Shown here: piece after piece, positions 43,786 to 54,319 of the stretch
Numbering within the stretch: position 1 is the stretch's first letter
Layout of the letters: every line of letters starts with the position of its first letter
Source: Odontocerum albicorne
Taxonomy: Eukaryota; Arthropoda; Insecta; Trichoptera; Odontoceridae
NCBI GenBank assembly: GCA_949825065.1
Contig: OX463866.1
Span: forward strand, 3,100,409 to 3,164,408
DNA: 64,000 nt
Direction of reading: 5' to 3'
The notes under the pieces: model-generated
The model's input: the letters and a program-made list of their open reading frames with translations, nothing else
Told to the model about the DNA's origin: nothing
Database searches by the model: none
Translations under genes and position numbers: made by a program

Positions 43786-44167
43786 ATAAACTATGAAATA
43801 TATATATTCGCGTGTCTATCTACAAGCAGAAAATAATAATGGAAATTAAATAGGAGAAAATAATCATTTCGACAGTATAATAACCAAGCAAAATTTATTG
43901 TCTTTAACAGAGCGTAACAACGAGTATGTCATGATATCTGCAATAACTGAACTTTGTAACTGTTAAAGTTACTGAACCAAATATCGTATTAACTTTGGTT
44001 AAATGATATAAAATTAACTGACCAATAAAAATTTACTGTTATAAAGAAATAGTAAATAAAATAACAGACACAAAGTAAGATTATATTCTCGACTCTAGTT
44101 CAGTGTTTTTAATGCCACTGCTAGTTTGATTGATACATACAAATAAATATGGTAGTCATTAATATGT
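43786..44167. other. Unassigned AT-rich spacer
   Basis: No features seen. Confidence 0.4.
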
Positions 44168-44362
44168 TTATATGAGTCCAATTCTGAAAACTCTAAGTAT
44201 TGCAAATGGGTTCAAACTTTGTCCCTTTGTATTCAAGTCTTTCAAGGGGATGACATCCTTTTTATCTTTCGAAACTGTATCTGAGGGATGATCCTTCGGA
44301 GAGAGGTGTAGAACTTTAAGATCGATTTCTTCTTCAACTAATAAATTGCTTGTTCGAATCAA
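44168..44362 (-). CDS. Uncertain 64-codon ORF
   Basis: Non-repetitive, hydrophilic, Lys/Asp-rich translation (EEEIDLKVLHLSPKDHPSD, VIPLKDLNTKGQSLNPFAIL). Composition differs from surrounding AT-rich spacer and from all repeat families here. No domain recognised, no signal peptide, no clear splice site. Might be a terminal exon or chance. Confidence 0.2.
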   Translation of the reverse strand: MIRTSNLLVEEEIDLKVLHLSPKDHPSDTVSKDKKDVIPLKDLNTKGQSLNPFAILRVFRIGLI

Positions 44363-44399
44363 TCCAACAGGGTGCGGAATTATGATTAAGTTTTTGCCG

Positions 44400-44962
44400 T
44401 TGCTGGTCCTGTGTCGTGTTCCAGATATGTCGTTGCTGGTTCTGTGTCGTGTTACAGATATGTCGTTGCTGGTACTATGTCGTGTTACAGATATGTCGTT
44501 GCTGGTCCTGTGCCGTGTTACAGATATGTCGTTGCTGGTCCTGTGTCGTGTTACATATATGTCGTTGCTGGTCCTGTGTCGTGTTACAGATATGTCGTTG
44601 CTGGTCCTGTGCCGTGTTACAGATATGTGGTTGCTGGTCCTGTGTCGTGTTACAGATATGTCGTTGCTGGTCCTGTATTGTGTTACAGATATGTCGTTGC
44701 TGGTCTTATGTCGTGTTACAAATATGTCGTTGCTGGTCCTGTGTCGTGTTACAGATATGTCGTTGCTGGTCCTGTGTCGTGTTACAGATATGTCGTTGCT
44801 GGCCCTGTGTCGTGTTACATATATGTCGTTGCTGGTCCTGTGTCGTGTTACAGATATGTCGTTTCTGGTCCTGTGTCGTGTTACATATATGTCATTGCTG
44901 GTCTTGTGTCGTGTTACAAATATGTCGTTGCTGGTCTTGTGTCGTGTTACAGATATGGGTGG
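44400..44962. repeat. 33-bp minisatellite, seventeen units
   Basis: Unit TTGCTGGTCCTGTGTCGTGT followed by TACAGATATGTCG. As 33 is divisible by three and no frame has a stop, all three plus frames stay open (for example LLVLCRVTDMS repeated). There is no start context or domain, so I do not call a protein. Confidence 0.95.
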
Positions 44963-45029
44963 CGTGTGTAACTGTAAGAAACACTTGAAGATAACCTTTT
45001 TTGTAAGGTTTTATCAATATTTATGATAT

Positions 45030-45262
45030 TATATGAACACTTACATACACGATGACCTACGATATATGTCTTCCAGCCTCCTGGATAACGGGTTCGATTC
45101 CTGTGAGAATCCAATTTTTTTTTACAGGGTTCCAGTATGCATTTCATTCAAGACCTCTTTTACATGTTTTTGTTTAGTTTGAAAATATTCCCACATAGCA
45201 ATAAGCCCACCATGTTATACTGTATACAATGAAAGTGTAATACAATACAATACATATATATT
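45030..45262 (+). mobile_element. SINE1 copy
   Basis: Head GATGACCTACGATATATGTCTTCC with B box GGTTCGATTCCTG, then CATTTCATTCAAGACC and tail ATAGCAATAAGCCCACC..TGTATACAATGAAAGTG followed by AATACAATAC repeats. Confidence 0.8.
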
Positions 45263-45269
45263 TTTTATT

Positions 45270-46290
45270 TTACTTCTTCAGCCGTTCTGGATCCATACCT
45301 GGATATAGGCCTCCCTTTCGGTCTTCCACAACGTCCTGTAGCGATGGTTTACTTGATACGTCGTGATGATTTTGATATGTCTTGTATTTAAAATAAATAC
45401 AAAACTCAGGAATGCGGATAAAAGTGAGAGTAAATAATCAATGAATGGTCGAGTGAATAATAATGTTTATTTGTCTACAAGTAGGTATTTTATAGTTGTG
45501 CGTGAATGCGCCCGCGATATATACTTTGTCTCACTCCTGCGCGTGCCCCAGTATAGCGGGTAGGATATTTATTTGCCGAAACGGCGAGACAAAGCGATGC
45601 GCTCTCCCTCTACCGTGGAATGCCGCGTAAATATATTTGCGAGTACACATTGTTGACGTTTCTGGCATGTGACAATTGTAGATGTCCAGAGGTTGATTCA
45701 TCGGTCGTTGACCCTGTATGTTTGACAATTTATTTAGGGACGTAGGTACGCTACAGTCCTATCTCGGGCACACTGCATCCACCTCACCCCCGCGGCCCGT
45801 CTTATATCGTCCGACCATCTAGCTTGTGGTTTCCCCACACCTCTCCTGCCCGTTCTAGGCTGCCATTCCAGGACCTTTTTCGTCCATCGAGAGTCAGAGC
45901 ATCTGGCAATATGTCCTTCTCAGCTCCATTTTAAGGCAGCTGCTCTCTCAACTACGTCCGTGGTGACTTTGGTTCTCTCCCTTATCCATTTGTTGGTCTT
46001 TCTATCTCGCAGTGAAACTCCTAGCACCCTCCTCTCCATGGCTCTCTGTGTCACTAGTAGTTTTTGCGTTATTCGCTTTGTTAGGACAGAGGTTTCGATT
46101 CCATATGTGAGGATCGGTAAGATGCATGAATCAAAGACTCTCTTTTTCAAATGATTGAGGTATTTTGGAGATTTCAGGGTGTAAGAGAGTTTATCAAACG
46201 CCGCCCAGGCAAGACCACGTCTACGCTCTATCTCGCCTTCTTGATTCTCTTTCCCAGCTTTACAGTGTGTCCTAGGTACACATAACTTGT
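45270..46290 (-). pseudogene. LINE T C-terminus, split by a solo LTR
   Basis: Minus strand: LPILTYGIETSVLTKRITQK, ERRVLGVSLRDRKTNKWIRE, ALKWSWEGHIARCSDSRWTK, then RRAAGVRWMQCARD, and after the LTR RTLWKTERE-type tail. Same family as 30840-31138. Confidence 0.75.
45337..45755. mobile_element. Solo LTR with GTCC duplication
   Basis: 419 bp beginning TGTAGCG and ending CGCTACA (perfect 7-bp inverted ends, TG..CA), flanked by GTCC at 45333-45336 and 45756-45759. A 4-bp duplication suits gypsy-like LTR retrotransposons. No internal region remains. Confidence 0.85.
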
Positions 46291-46305
46291 AACTCTCTCT
46301 ATATG

Positions 46306-46535
46306 TATTTTACACATGACAAGAAATGTACATAATTTGCGGAAAAAAAGAACAGATAATTTAATTTGGACACAATTTTAATGAATCTGGGTTTGTAGCC
46401 TTTTATTTGTCGTGTCCCCAGTAAACTAGGATTTTGCCTGTATCTCACTGAGAACATATAACATGAAAACAATAAATCGTTACTTCTTTCCGATTTATGA
46501 TTATATGAAACCCCGTTGCACATTCTCATCTCTTC
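46306..46535 (+). repeat. Repeat D copy
   Basis: CACATGACAAGAAATGTACAT, GTCGTGTCCCCAGTAAAC and GATTATATGAAACCCCGTTGC, colinear with 63595-63850. Confidence 0.75.
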
Positions 46536-46638
46536 GCCCTACTCTTCACCGAAAACGCAAGAAGCAAACTGGTATCTCTGAGGATTGATCGGCAGCCATT
46601 CACCTATTTTAGTCTTTTTGCCGGTGCTGTACACGACT

Positions 46639-46935
46639 GATGTTTTCTCTCTTATTCTGAATGAAGTTGTTTTCTCTCTTGTTCTAAATGAAGATGTTTT
46701 CTCTCTTGTTCTTAATGAAGATGTTTTCTCTCTTGTTCTTAATGAAGATGTTTTCTCTCTTGTTCTGAATGAAGATGTTTTCTCTCTTGTTCTTAATGAA
46801 GATGTTTTCTCTCTTGTTCTGAATGAAGGTGTTTTCTCTCTTGTTCTTAATGAAGATGTTTTCTTTCTTGTTCTTAATGAAGATGTTTTCTCTCTTGTTC
46901 TGAATGAATATGTTTTCTCTCTTGTTGTTAATGAA
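46639..46935. repeat. 27-bp minisatellite, left block (11 units)
   Basis: Unit GATGTTTTCTCTCTTGTTCT followed by TAATGAA, eleven copies with sporadic substitutions. Open in several frames because 27 is divisible by three. The same unit resumes at 47991. Confidence 0.95.
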
Positions 46936-47990
46936 GAGCATGGCTTACTCATTAATCAAAAGAAGTCTCAAGCGATCCTCATTGGCAGCCCTCAGTTTCT
47001 CGGTAAATTCAACACTGACTTACTCCCTCCAATATTACTTGATGGCTCTATCATACCATTACATAAAACTGTTAAAAACCTAGGAGTGCTAATATATAAC
47101 ACTCTCTCATGGCGAGATCAAATACATGAGGTAAGCCGAAGCATCTTCTTCAGCCTTCATTCCCTTAAAGTGTTGCAAAGATTCCTACCAAATAAAACCA
47201 AAATTATACTCGTACAATCTCGGCTCTTTTCGATTCTGAAATATGCGGACGTATGTTACTTGGATGTTACAGTGGAACAGCTGGACAAATTACAGCGTCT
47301 TCAAAATGTGTGTCTAAGATTCATTTTCAACCTACGTAAGTACGATCATATAACTTCATATCAGAAGGCATTGAACTGGTTGAATGTTAGAAATAGACGC
47401 CAAATTCACATACTGTCTCTATTGTATAACATCCTTAACTTTCCCGCCGCACCCTCTTATCTTGCCGAAAATTTTCAGCGTCTTTCCAATCATGGATTAG
47501 CGCTACGTTCAAACAGAGATTGTTTATTGGCCTTTCCAGTTCACCGCTCCTCTTTCTTTACGTCGTCCTTTACTGGCTATGCAGTGAGACTCTGGAATCA
47601 GTTACAAACCAATATAAGACTCGCTCCGTCCTTGGCATGCTTTAAGAAGCGACTCAAAAAACTCTTAATTTCTAGTCAGTAAATAACGTACTCGTATTTC
47701 ATTCCTGATTTTTCTTTTCCTTTCCTCTCCAACATCCATTCCTTTCCTTTTGATTGACAATATCTCACTTTATATGAAAAATAATGTTCGGGTGATTGTC
47801 CGTCTTTGTGGGTTTCGTGGGCATGTGCTCACGTATGTGTTTATGGATTTCGTGAGGATGGATAGTCATTTGAATGATTTATGCGACCATGTAACTTGCT
47901 TCATTTACTTTTGTCTGGTTGGTTGGAAGAGATTGCCGCCTGGCAATAAGCCCACCAGATTGTATTGCAATAAAAGTGATAAATAAATAA
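46936..47990 (+). mobile_element. LINE J, longest copy, inside the 27-bp array
   Basis: Begins within the RT domain (HGLLINQKKSQAILIGS), continues open through VKNLGVLIYNTLSWRDQIHE, SRLFSILKYADVCYLDVTVE, LQRLQNVCLRFIFNLRKYDH to LISSQ and a stop at 47682, then 3' UTR and AATAAAAGTGATAAATAAATAA. The catalytic core is missing. Inserted exactly between two 27-bp units. Confidence 0.9.
47689..47696. repeat. TACTCGTA octamer with sister TG/TA sites
   Basis: AATAACG-TACTCGTA-TTTCATTCCTG here versus AATAACGTGTTTCATTCCTG in LINE J copies at 21.48, 39.29, 56.71 and 59.38 kb. Confidence 0.65.
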
Positions 47991-48176
47991 GATGTTTTCT
48001 CTCTTGTTCTTAATGAAGATGTTTTCTCTCTTGTTCTTAATGAAGATGTTTTCTCTCTTGTTCTTAATGAAGATGTTTTCTCTTTTGTTCTTAATGAAGA
48101 TGTTTTCTCTCTTGTTCTTAATGAAGATGTTTTCTCTCTTGTTCTTAATGAAGATGTTTTCTCTCTTGTTCTTAAT
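47991..48176. repeat. 27-bp minisatellite, right block (7 units)
   Basis: Seven units, the last incomplete, ending 23 bp before the splice acceptor of the reductase exon. Pyrimidine-rich on the plus strand. Confidence 0.95.
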
Positions 48177-48199
48177 TTGGAATGTTTATATTGTTTCAG

Positions 48200-48328
48200 T
48201 TGAGTGTTAGACATGGCAGACATGGAAAGCTATGTGGACCGTGTGACCGCTGTGTACACGGGGAAAGACATCCTCATCACTGGAGGAACGGGGTTCATGG
48301 GGAAGGTCCTCATCGAGAAACTTTTAAG
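48200..48328 (+). CDS. Fatty acyl-CoA reductase, first coding exon (partial)
   Basis: ATG at 48213 opens 38 codons plus two bases. After [10 protein letters not shown] the exon reads [20 protein letters not shown] then KLLR (last codon split). TGGTGFMG is the GxxGxxG NAD(P)H-binding motif at the start of the Rossmann domain in alcohol-forming fatty acyl-CoA reductases, which reduce fatty acyl-CoA to fatty alcohol with NADPH. Upstream is an acceptor (TTTATATTGTTTCAG, ends 48199); downstream AAG|GTAGAC at 48329 is a donor, as expected for this family. A second, weaker AG at 48209-48210 is possible. No active-site YxxxK region is in the window. Fairly sure of the family, not of the paralogue. 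Confidence 0.85.
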
Positions 48329-48994
48329 GTAGACATTAATTTACAGCGGGAGTGACTAACAAGATTAACCTGTTCACCGCGTTAAAAATCAAATTCCACG
48401 AATCCTGTGCGCGGCACAATTTCAGCGTTTTTTAATTTCTAAGTTTAAACACATATTTTGTTTAGAACCATTGATATTTGATTACAACACCAAGTAAACA
48501 TGACACTTAAGTAATTTTCTGATAATAAATAATAGTCATTACTCTTAAGGAGACTCATTAAATAAAGGAGATAAACTTAACATTACGTAAAATAAACAAA
48601 GGAATGCTACGATCAAATCAATGCTTCATGACACTCACCCAATCAAATGCATATAGCACTAGTAATGTTTATTTACGTAAGAGAGACTTAGTAATGTTTA
48701 TTTACGTAAGAGAGACTCATCGCAGGACTCGATCCGCGCGACAGGTCGTTAATGCTGGAAATATTGAGAAACCAAAAAAATTCGGCGCTCTGTTTATTCA
48801 ACAATATCTCATAAACTAATATATTATTTGACAAGGTTTTCAGAGATGTCGCTAGAATAAAGACTATTTTAAATTTTAGTTTAATTTTTATTCCGGTTTT
48901 GTGTCATTTTTTTTAAGTATTTGTGATTTGAAACTTGGATTGTCGTCAGATCACAGGCGTTTGTGCTCCCCACGGGGAACACGTTAACACATAA
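48329..48994 (+). other. Start of reductase intron
   Basis: GTAGACATTAAT begins the intron. It is AT-rich with a 30-bp direct repeat (AATGTTTATTTACGTAAGAGAGACT at 48664 and 48693). No downstream exon was found through 64000. Confidence 0.6.
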
Positions 48995-49140
48995 CATACA
49001 ATTTAAATGTTTATGAGGTCTTAAGTGAAATCTAGATTGAGAACCGGTTTTTTTTTTCAAACTGGAGGAATCGAAACTGTAACCTCAGGGTCGGAAGACA
49101 GGGGTCTTACCAACTAGGCCGCGGAGGTCGTCAAAATGTA
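48995..49140 (-). mobile_element. SINE1 copy, reverse
   Basis: TTATGAGGTCTTAAGTGAAATCTAGATTGAG, then GGAATCGAAACTG (B box complement) and ACCAACTAGGCCGCGGAGGTC (A box complement). Confidence 0.75.
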
Positions 49141-49337
49141 TGTAACACAAAAAAGCAACGTCGCTGCAAAACGATGACCTTTAGAACGCAGAGGCTTTAG
49201 TAATCCGGTTTAGGTCAAGAGAATTCCATATTCATGAGTGTTCGGGCAAATGACTGTTGAGGCTTCGCTTTATTCAGAATTTATATTTTCCTGTTTAAAG
49301 AACCCAAATTTAATGATTATCGTCGTTAGTAAATAGT

Positions 49338-50905
49338 ATTAGTTGTAGCCCGTGAAATATTCACGGAAGTAAAACAAATTCTACATTTATGAAAATATAT
49401 ATTCATAAATGTAAAATTTGTTTATATATATCATTTATATATACATCGTCCCCTTTTACACCGGTTCAAAAATTGTTAGCTAGGTATTTAACCTTTCTTT
49501 CCCTGTGTTGGGTATCTTCTACACGTTGCTTCTAATAACCATCAATATCTCTATAAATATAATAAATACAAGGTTAAGATTTTAGGTATTCCTCCATAAT
49601 ATATTTACGCATTGATTTAAAAAATAATATTAATAATAATCAGAATTTATCGACTACATCGTAAGTATTTTCTGAATATCGGAAACAAATTCACATTTAA
49701 ACGCTGTGAGTGCCTCGATCTTGGGTCTTGACGATAGGTGAATAGTATGCGGGAAGCGCGACACTATATTCGCATCTCACTTTTGCATACTTCACTGAAT
49801 TGCGAGGAGCTCAATTGTCTCAACGTCGCAAGCGTAAGCTATGCCTGGAGTAAGCCACTACCGCTCCGCGCCGCAGTAGCTGTTGGGCTGGCAACGAGAC
49901 TAGATCTACGTCCGTTCCGTGAGCGTTGCCAGATGGTTTTTTAATGTTTTCAGCAAATAAATCTCAATTATTATAATTTTTAACTTCAATTATAATTAAT
50001 TAAGGGGATTATCTATGGATGTTCTTATTTTTTCGATTTAAAATCGCTAATTTTTGATCGCGTACTCACTACCCAACACCGGAGCGCGCGTTTCAATTTT
50101 ATCACCGTAAGGGAAGGGTTAAAACTCGTTCAGTTATCACGGACCCACCGAGATTCAAATTTCGAAATACTTTCGGAGAGAATCCAAGTATTCCTCTCTC
50201 GCTCTCTTGTATTCAAAATTCAATTCTCGTATTCTTTCTTTGACAACAACCATCGTATGGGTTTCGGCCTATTTATATTATGACTAGTTGCAGCCCGTGA
50301 AATATTCACGGAAGTAAAACAAATTCTACATTTATGAAAATATATTTTCATAAATATAGAATTTGTTTATATGTTTCATTTATACATCGTCCCCTTTTAC
50401 ACTGGTTCAAAAATTATTAGCTAGGTATTTAAAATTCGTTCAGTTATCACGGACCCACCGAGATTCAAATTTCGAATTACTTTCGCAGAGAATCCAAGTA
50501 TTCCTCTCTCGCTCTCTCGTATTCAAAATTCAATTCTCGTATTCTTTCTTTGACGACAACCATCGTACGGGTTTTAACCTATTTATATTATGACTAGTTG
50601 CAGCCCGTGAAATATTCACGGAAGTACAATAAAACAAATTCTACATTTATGAAAATATATTTTCATACATATAGAATTTGTTTATATATATATATATCAT
50701 TTATACATCGTCCCCTTTTACTCCGGTTCAAAAATTGTTAGCTAGGTTTTTAAAATTCGTTTAGTTATCACGGACCCACCGAGATTCAAATTTCGAATTA
50801 CTTTCGGAGAGAATCCAAGTATTCCTCTCTCGCTCTCTTGTATTCAAAATTCAATTCTCGTATTCTTTCTTTGACGACAACCGTCGTATGGGTTTTGGCC
50901 TATTT
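49338..50905. repeat. 310-bp tandem repeat, three units
   Basis: Units begin TAGTTG(C/T)AGCCCGTGAAAT at 49339, 50285 and 50595. Each contains CATCGTCCCCTTTTACACC and ATTCAAATTTCGAA(T/A)TACTTTC, then CCTCTCTCGCTCTCT. The first unit is enlarged by a MITE. Confidence 0.9.
49488..50122 (+). mobile_element. piggyBac-type MITE A, copy 3, in the 310-bp repeat
   Basis: TTAA duplicated at 49488-49491 and 50119-50122. The empty site GGTATTTAAAATTCG survives in the next unit (50427-50441), showing a clean TTAA insertion. Confidence 0.95.
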
Positions 50906-50981
50906 ATACTATGATACGTTTGACAGCTGAAAAATGGTGGCAAATGTAAAATTGCAGTTCTTGTTGCGCTAACCCATGAAA

Positions 50982-51240
50982 TCTGTGGCGTTATGGGAAA
51001 AGTTGATGTGTCCGTTTTACTTTAGTTTACAGGAGAAGCAATATTAACTTTGATAAACTGTTAAAATCAGTATAAATAAGCATTTTTTAAGTTCTTCCAA
51101 ACGATATATCTTTTCTTTGAATAATGACTGACACACCAAGTTTTGCCACAACATGCTGAGAAATATTCTCTATAAATTAGGAGAATAAACACAAAATGAC
51201 AAAAAACGGACATATCAACTTCTGCCATAACGCCACAGAA
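50982..51240. mobile_element. Small TIR element (MITE F)
   Basis: Inverted ends of ~37 bp: TCTGTGGCGTTATGGGAAAA and complement of TTCTGTGGCGTTATGGCAGA, both running into TTGAT(G/A)TGTCCGTTTT. 259 bp, non-coding. One copy in the window, so the family and target duplication are unclear. Confidence 0.7.
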
Positions 51241-51339
51241 ATAGTACCTTCACCCTATGAAATAATACCTGGAAATCGATATCGTAACATGATTCAAACT
51301 TTTTTCACATCAATTGAACGATTTGGACTTGGAAAAGAT

Positions 51340-51720
51340 GTGGTTCCAGCAGGATAAGGTTACTTGCCATACTGCTGATGAAACAATGGCTTTATTGCAG
51401 GAAAAGTTCTCAGACCGTGTAGTTTCTCGTCGTGGAAATGTAAATTGACCGCCACCAATCGTGTGATTTAACCCCTTTAGATTTTTTTTCTCTGGGGTTA
51501 TGTTAAATTTCAACTGTACGCCAAGAATCCAAAAACCACCGAAGGCCTTAAATCCAACGTCACTTGTGTCATTGCAGATATACGTATCCATTTATGAAAA
51601 TTCGTTAATGAAAATTTTGTTCAAAGAGTCATAATCTGTAACAGGAGCCGAGGTAGCCATTTGGCCGATACCATTTTTCACACGTAATTCCCATTTGCAT
51701 TAATTACAATGATACCAATA
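51340..51720 (+). pseudogene. Mariner V, catalytic C-terminal fragment
   Basis: MWFQQDKVTCHTADETMALL holds the second catalytic Asp region, then FSDRVVSRRGNVN and, after stops, FFFSGVMLNFN corresponding to the third. It ends with SVTGAEVAIW-type sequence. Related to rosa/vertumnana-like mariners. No N-terminus. Confidence 0.75.
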
Positions 51721-51789
51721 ATCATGAACATTTAAAAATAAATGTTTTTTTTCTTCATTGATTTGAAATTGCAGTTCTTGTTGCGTATA

Positions 51790-52715
51790 CTACCTTGATC
51801 AAAAAGTTTTAGGACTGGCCACCGTGTGAAGTTGTCAGTCACCCGATTGGAATTCTTTTTGTTGGTTTACCACATCTATTATTGACACTTACCTCCAAAT
51901 TTCAGCGTCATAGCTTGACATTCGTAAAAGTTACGCTGTACTGAGTGTTTTCGATTCGACCTTTGTGAGTGTTTTCGATTTTTTACAAGTTTGAAAATGG
52001 CATTAACTGTGCATCAACGAGTTTGCATTACATTTTGTGTGAACAGATTTAACGGTCCGCAGACCTTGGAAATGTTGGAGAAGTGTTTTTTGGTGACTCG
52101 AACGCTTCAGAAGTGGTCGTGAGTCGGTCGAGGATGACGAACGCAGTGACAGTCGAAAACCGATGAAAACATCGATAAAATCAAAGAAATGTTGGCCGAA
52201 AACCGCAAATTGACCATCAGAGAGCTGGAAGAGGACTTGAAACATCGCTTATGGATCCGCTCAAGACATTTTGGTTAATGATTTGGGCCTTCGACGTATC
52301 GCTGCAAAACTGGTGCCGAAAGACCTCAATTTCATGCAAAACAAGGACCGCGTTGAAATCGCGAAAGACATGATTTCCATGAGTTTTTGACCAACAACAA
52401 CCCGACTACTATCCAGCAGCCTTTGAATTCACCTGATCTGGCTCCCTGCGACTTTTTCCTTTTCAACCGACGTAAAAAAACGCTTCGCGGAACGCGTTAC
52501 ACCACCCGAGAGGATGTCATGAAAAAATCGAAGACGGCTCTGATGGACATACCGAAAATTGAGTACCAGCGGTGTTTCGAGGATTGGATCAAGCGCTGGC
52601 GTAAGTGCGTTGCAGTCGATGGGGAGTACTTTGAAGGGGACCATATCGATTTTGATGAATAAACTTGTATTTTCGATTTTATGAATCAAGTCCTAAAACT
52701 TTTTGATCAAGGTAG
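51790..52715 (+). mobile_element. Mariner W, deletion derivative 2
   Basis: TA-flanked (51788-51789, 52716-52717) with ends CTACCTTGATCAAAAAGTTT. N-terminal MALTVHQRVCITFCVN, then HTH and linker with stops; the C-terminal piece SPDLAPCDFFLFNRRKK, IPKIEYQRCFEDWIKRWRKC, VDGEYFEGDHIDFDE. Catalytic centre deleted. Confidence 0.9.
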
Positions 52716-53390
52716 TAGTCAGTTTTCCATCGGTAACTATTTATTGTTTATTAAATTTTGAGTTGTTTATTAATATTTTGATCGAGGTCAAACCACTAAT
52801 CACTTGTCATCTCAACCATAAATAACAGATTGCCAAACGTTTTTGTTTTGCTATAAATATATTATAATTTTTTTTGTGTAAACGTTGATTTCTCTCGTTA
52901 ACTTGTTTTTATTTTTCTGATAGCACGTATTTTTTACGTTCCAATAAATATCAATAATTATGATGATAAAAGGACAAATTAAAGCCATTAAGAGAGCAGA
53001 CTCTCTTGAAGGGCGTTCTAACTTTGGATTTAAACCCACTTTTAATGAGATATTAAAAACATTACGAGAAAATAAGACAGGTTAAGTGTCAGAATAGAAA
53101 ACTAACCGAGGCCAGAAGAACTGCAAAGAAATCTTTGTAGTTCTTCCGATATGTGATAATAACACATTCGGCTTAAGGTGTGGTATAGTTTTAACAGTAA
53201 GTTTTTGAAGTGAAACTTCTATCTTTGCGGTAGGGCAAATTGACCTGAACGTCACGAAAAGTGAAACGGCGTATTATATTATTATTTAATTATTATCACA
53301 TTATTATTAAATTATTTTTTATTATTATTAAACATTTTATTTATTAATAAATTATTATTAAAAATAAAAAAAATAATTTTATTTGTTATA
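52716..53390. repeat. Helentron-like nonautonomous sequence, left arm
   Basis: 52965-53130 (AAAAGGACAAATTAAAGCC, AATAAGACAGGTTAAGTG) recurs directly at 54790-54910. 53190-53275 (GAAGTGAAACTTCT, GACCTGAACGTCACGAAAAG) recurs inverted at 54722-54795. GAAGTGAAACTTCT also occurs in the Helentron tail at 17.49 kb. 53276-53390 is AT-only filler. Confidence 0.6.
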
Positions 53391-54319
53391 CTACCTTGAT
53401 CAAAAAGTTTTAGGACCGGCCACCGTGTGGCGCTGTCAGTCATCCGATTGGAATTCATTTTTTTTTTGTTAGGTTACCACATCTATCATTGACACTTCCC
53501 TCCAAATTTCAGCGTCATAGCTTGACATTTGTAAAAGTTACGCTGTACTGAGTACATCTACCTTTGTGCGTGTTTTCGATTTTTTACAAGCTTGAAAATT
53601 GCATCAACTGTGCATCAACGAGTTTGCATTAAATTTTGTGTGAAAAACGGATTTAACGGTCCGCAGACCTTGGAAATGTTGGAGAAGTGTTTTTCGGTGG
53701 CACGAACGCTTCCGAAGTGGTCGTGAGTCAGTCGAGGATGTCGAACGCAGTGGCAGTCGAAAACCAATAAAAACATTGATGACGTCGAAGAAATGTTGGC
53801 CGAAAATCGCAAATTGACCATAAGAGAGCTGGCAGAGGACTTGAAACATCGCTTATGGATCCGCCCAAGACATTTTGGTTAATGATTTGGGCCTCAGACG
53901 TATCGTTGCAAAACTGGTGCCGAAAGACCTCAATTTCATGCAAAAAAAGGACCGCGTTGAAATCGCGAAAGACATGATTTCCATGAGTTTTTGACCAAAA
54001 ACAACACGAATACTATCCAGCAGCCTTTGAATTCATTTGATCTGGCTCCCTTCGACTTTTTCCTGTTCAACCGTCATAAAAAACCGCTTCGCGGAACGCG
54101 TTACAGCACCCGAGAGGATGCCATGAAAAAATCGAAGACGGCTCTGATGGACATACCGAAAATTGAGTACCAGCGGTGTTTCAATGATTGGATCAAGCGC
54201 TGGCGTAAGTGCGTTGCAGTCGATGGGGAGTACTTTGAAGGGGACCATATCGATTTTGATGAATAAACTTGGGTTTTCGATTTTATGAATAAAGTCCTAA
54301 AACTTTTTGATCAAGGTAG
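53391..54319 (+). mobile_element. Mariner W, deletion derivative 3
   Basis: 929 bp, TA-flanked, same structure and junction as the other two. C-terminal remnant reads SFDLAPFDFFLFNRHKKPL and IPKIEYQRCFNDWIKRWRKC. Inserted in AT-rich DNA between the Helentron-like arms. Confidence 0.9.

Noticed and set aside
46684..46941. Minus-strand ORFs with KRENIFI and TREKTSSLR repeats
   Set aside because: Translations of the 27-bp array; period divisible by three keeps frames open.
47207..47214. TACTCGTA in the LINE J ORF as another insertion
   Set aside because: It encodes ILV in a conserved IILVQSR context without disturbing length, so it is probably an ancestral match by chance.
46585..47682. 365-codon ORF fusing the 27-bp repeat to reverse-transcriptase sequence
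   Set aside because: The fusion is created by insertion of LINE J in the array; not evidence for a chimeric host protein.
50951..51787. 18-bp direct repeat ATTGCAGTTCTTGTTGCG flanking 0.8 kb as a target duplication
   Set aside because: The enclosed DNA is a mosaic of MITE F and a mariner fragment without matching ends, so the repeat cannot be tied to one insertion.
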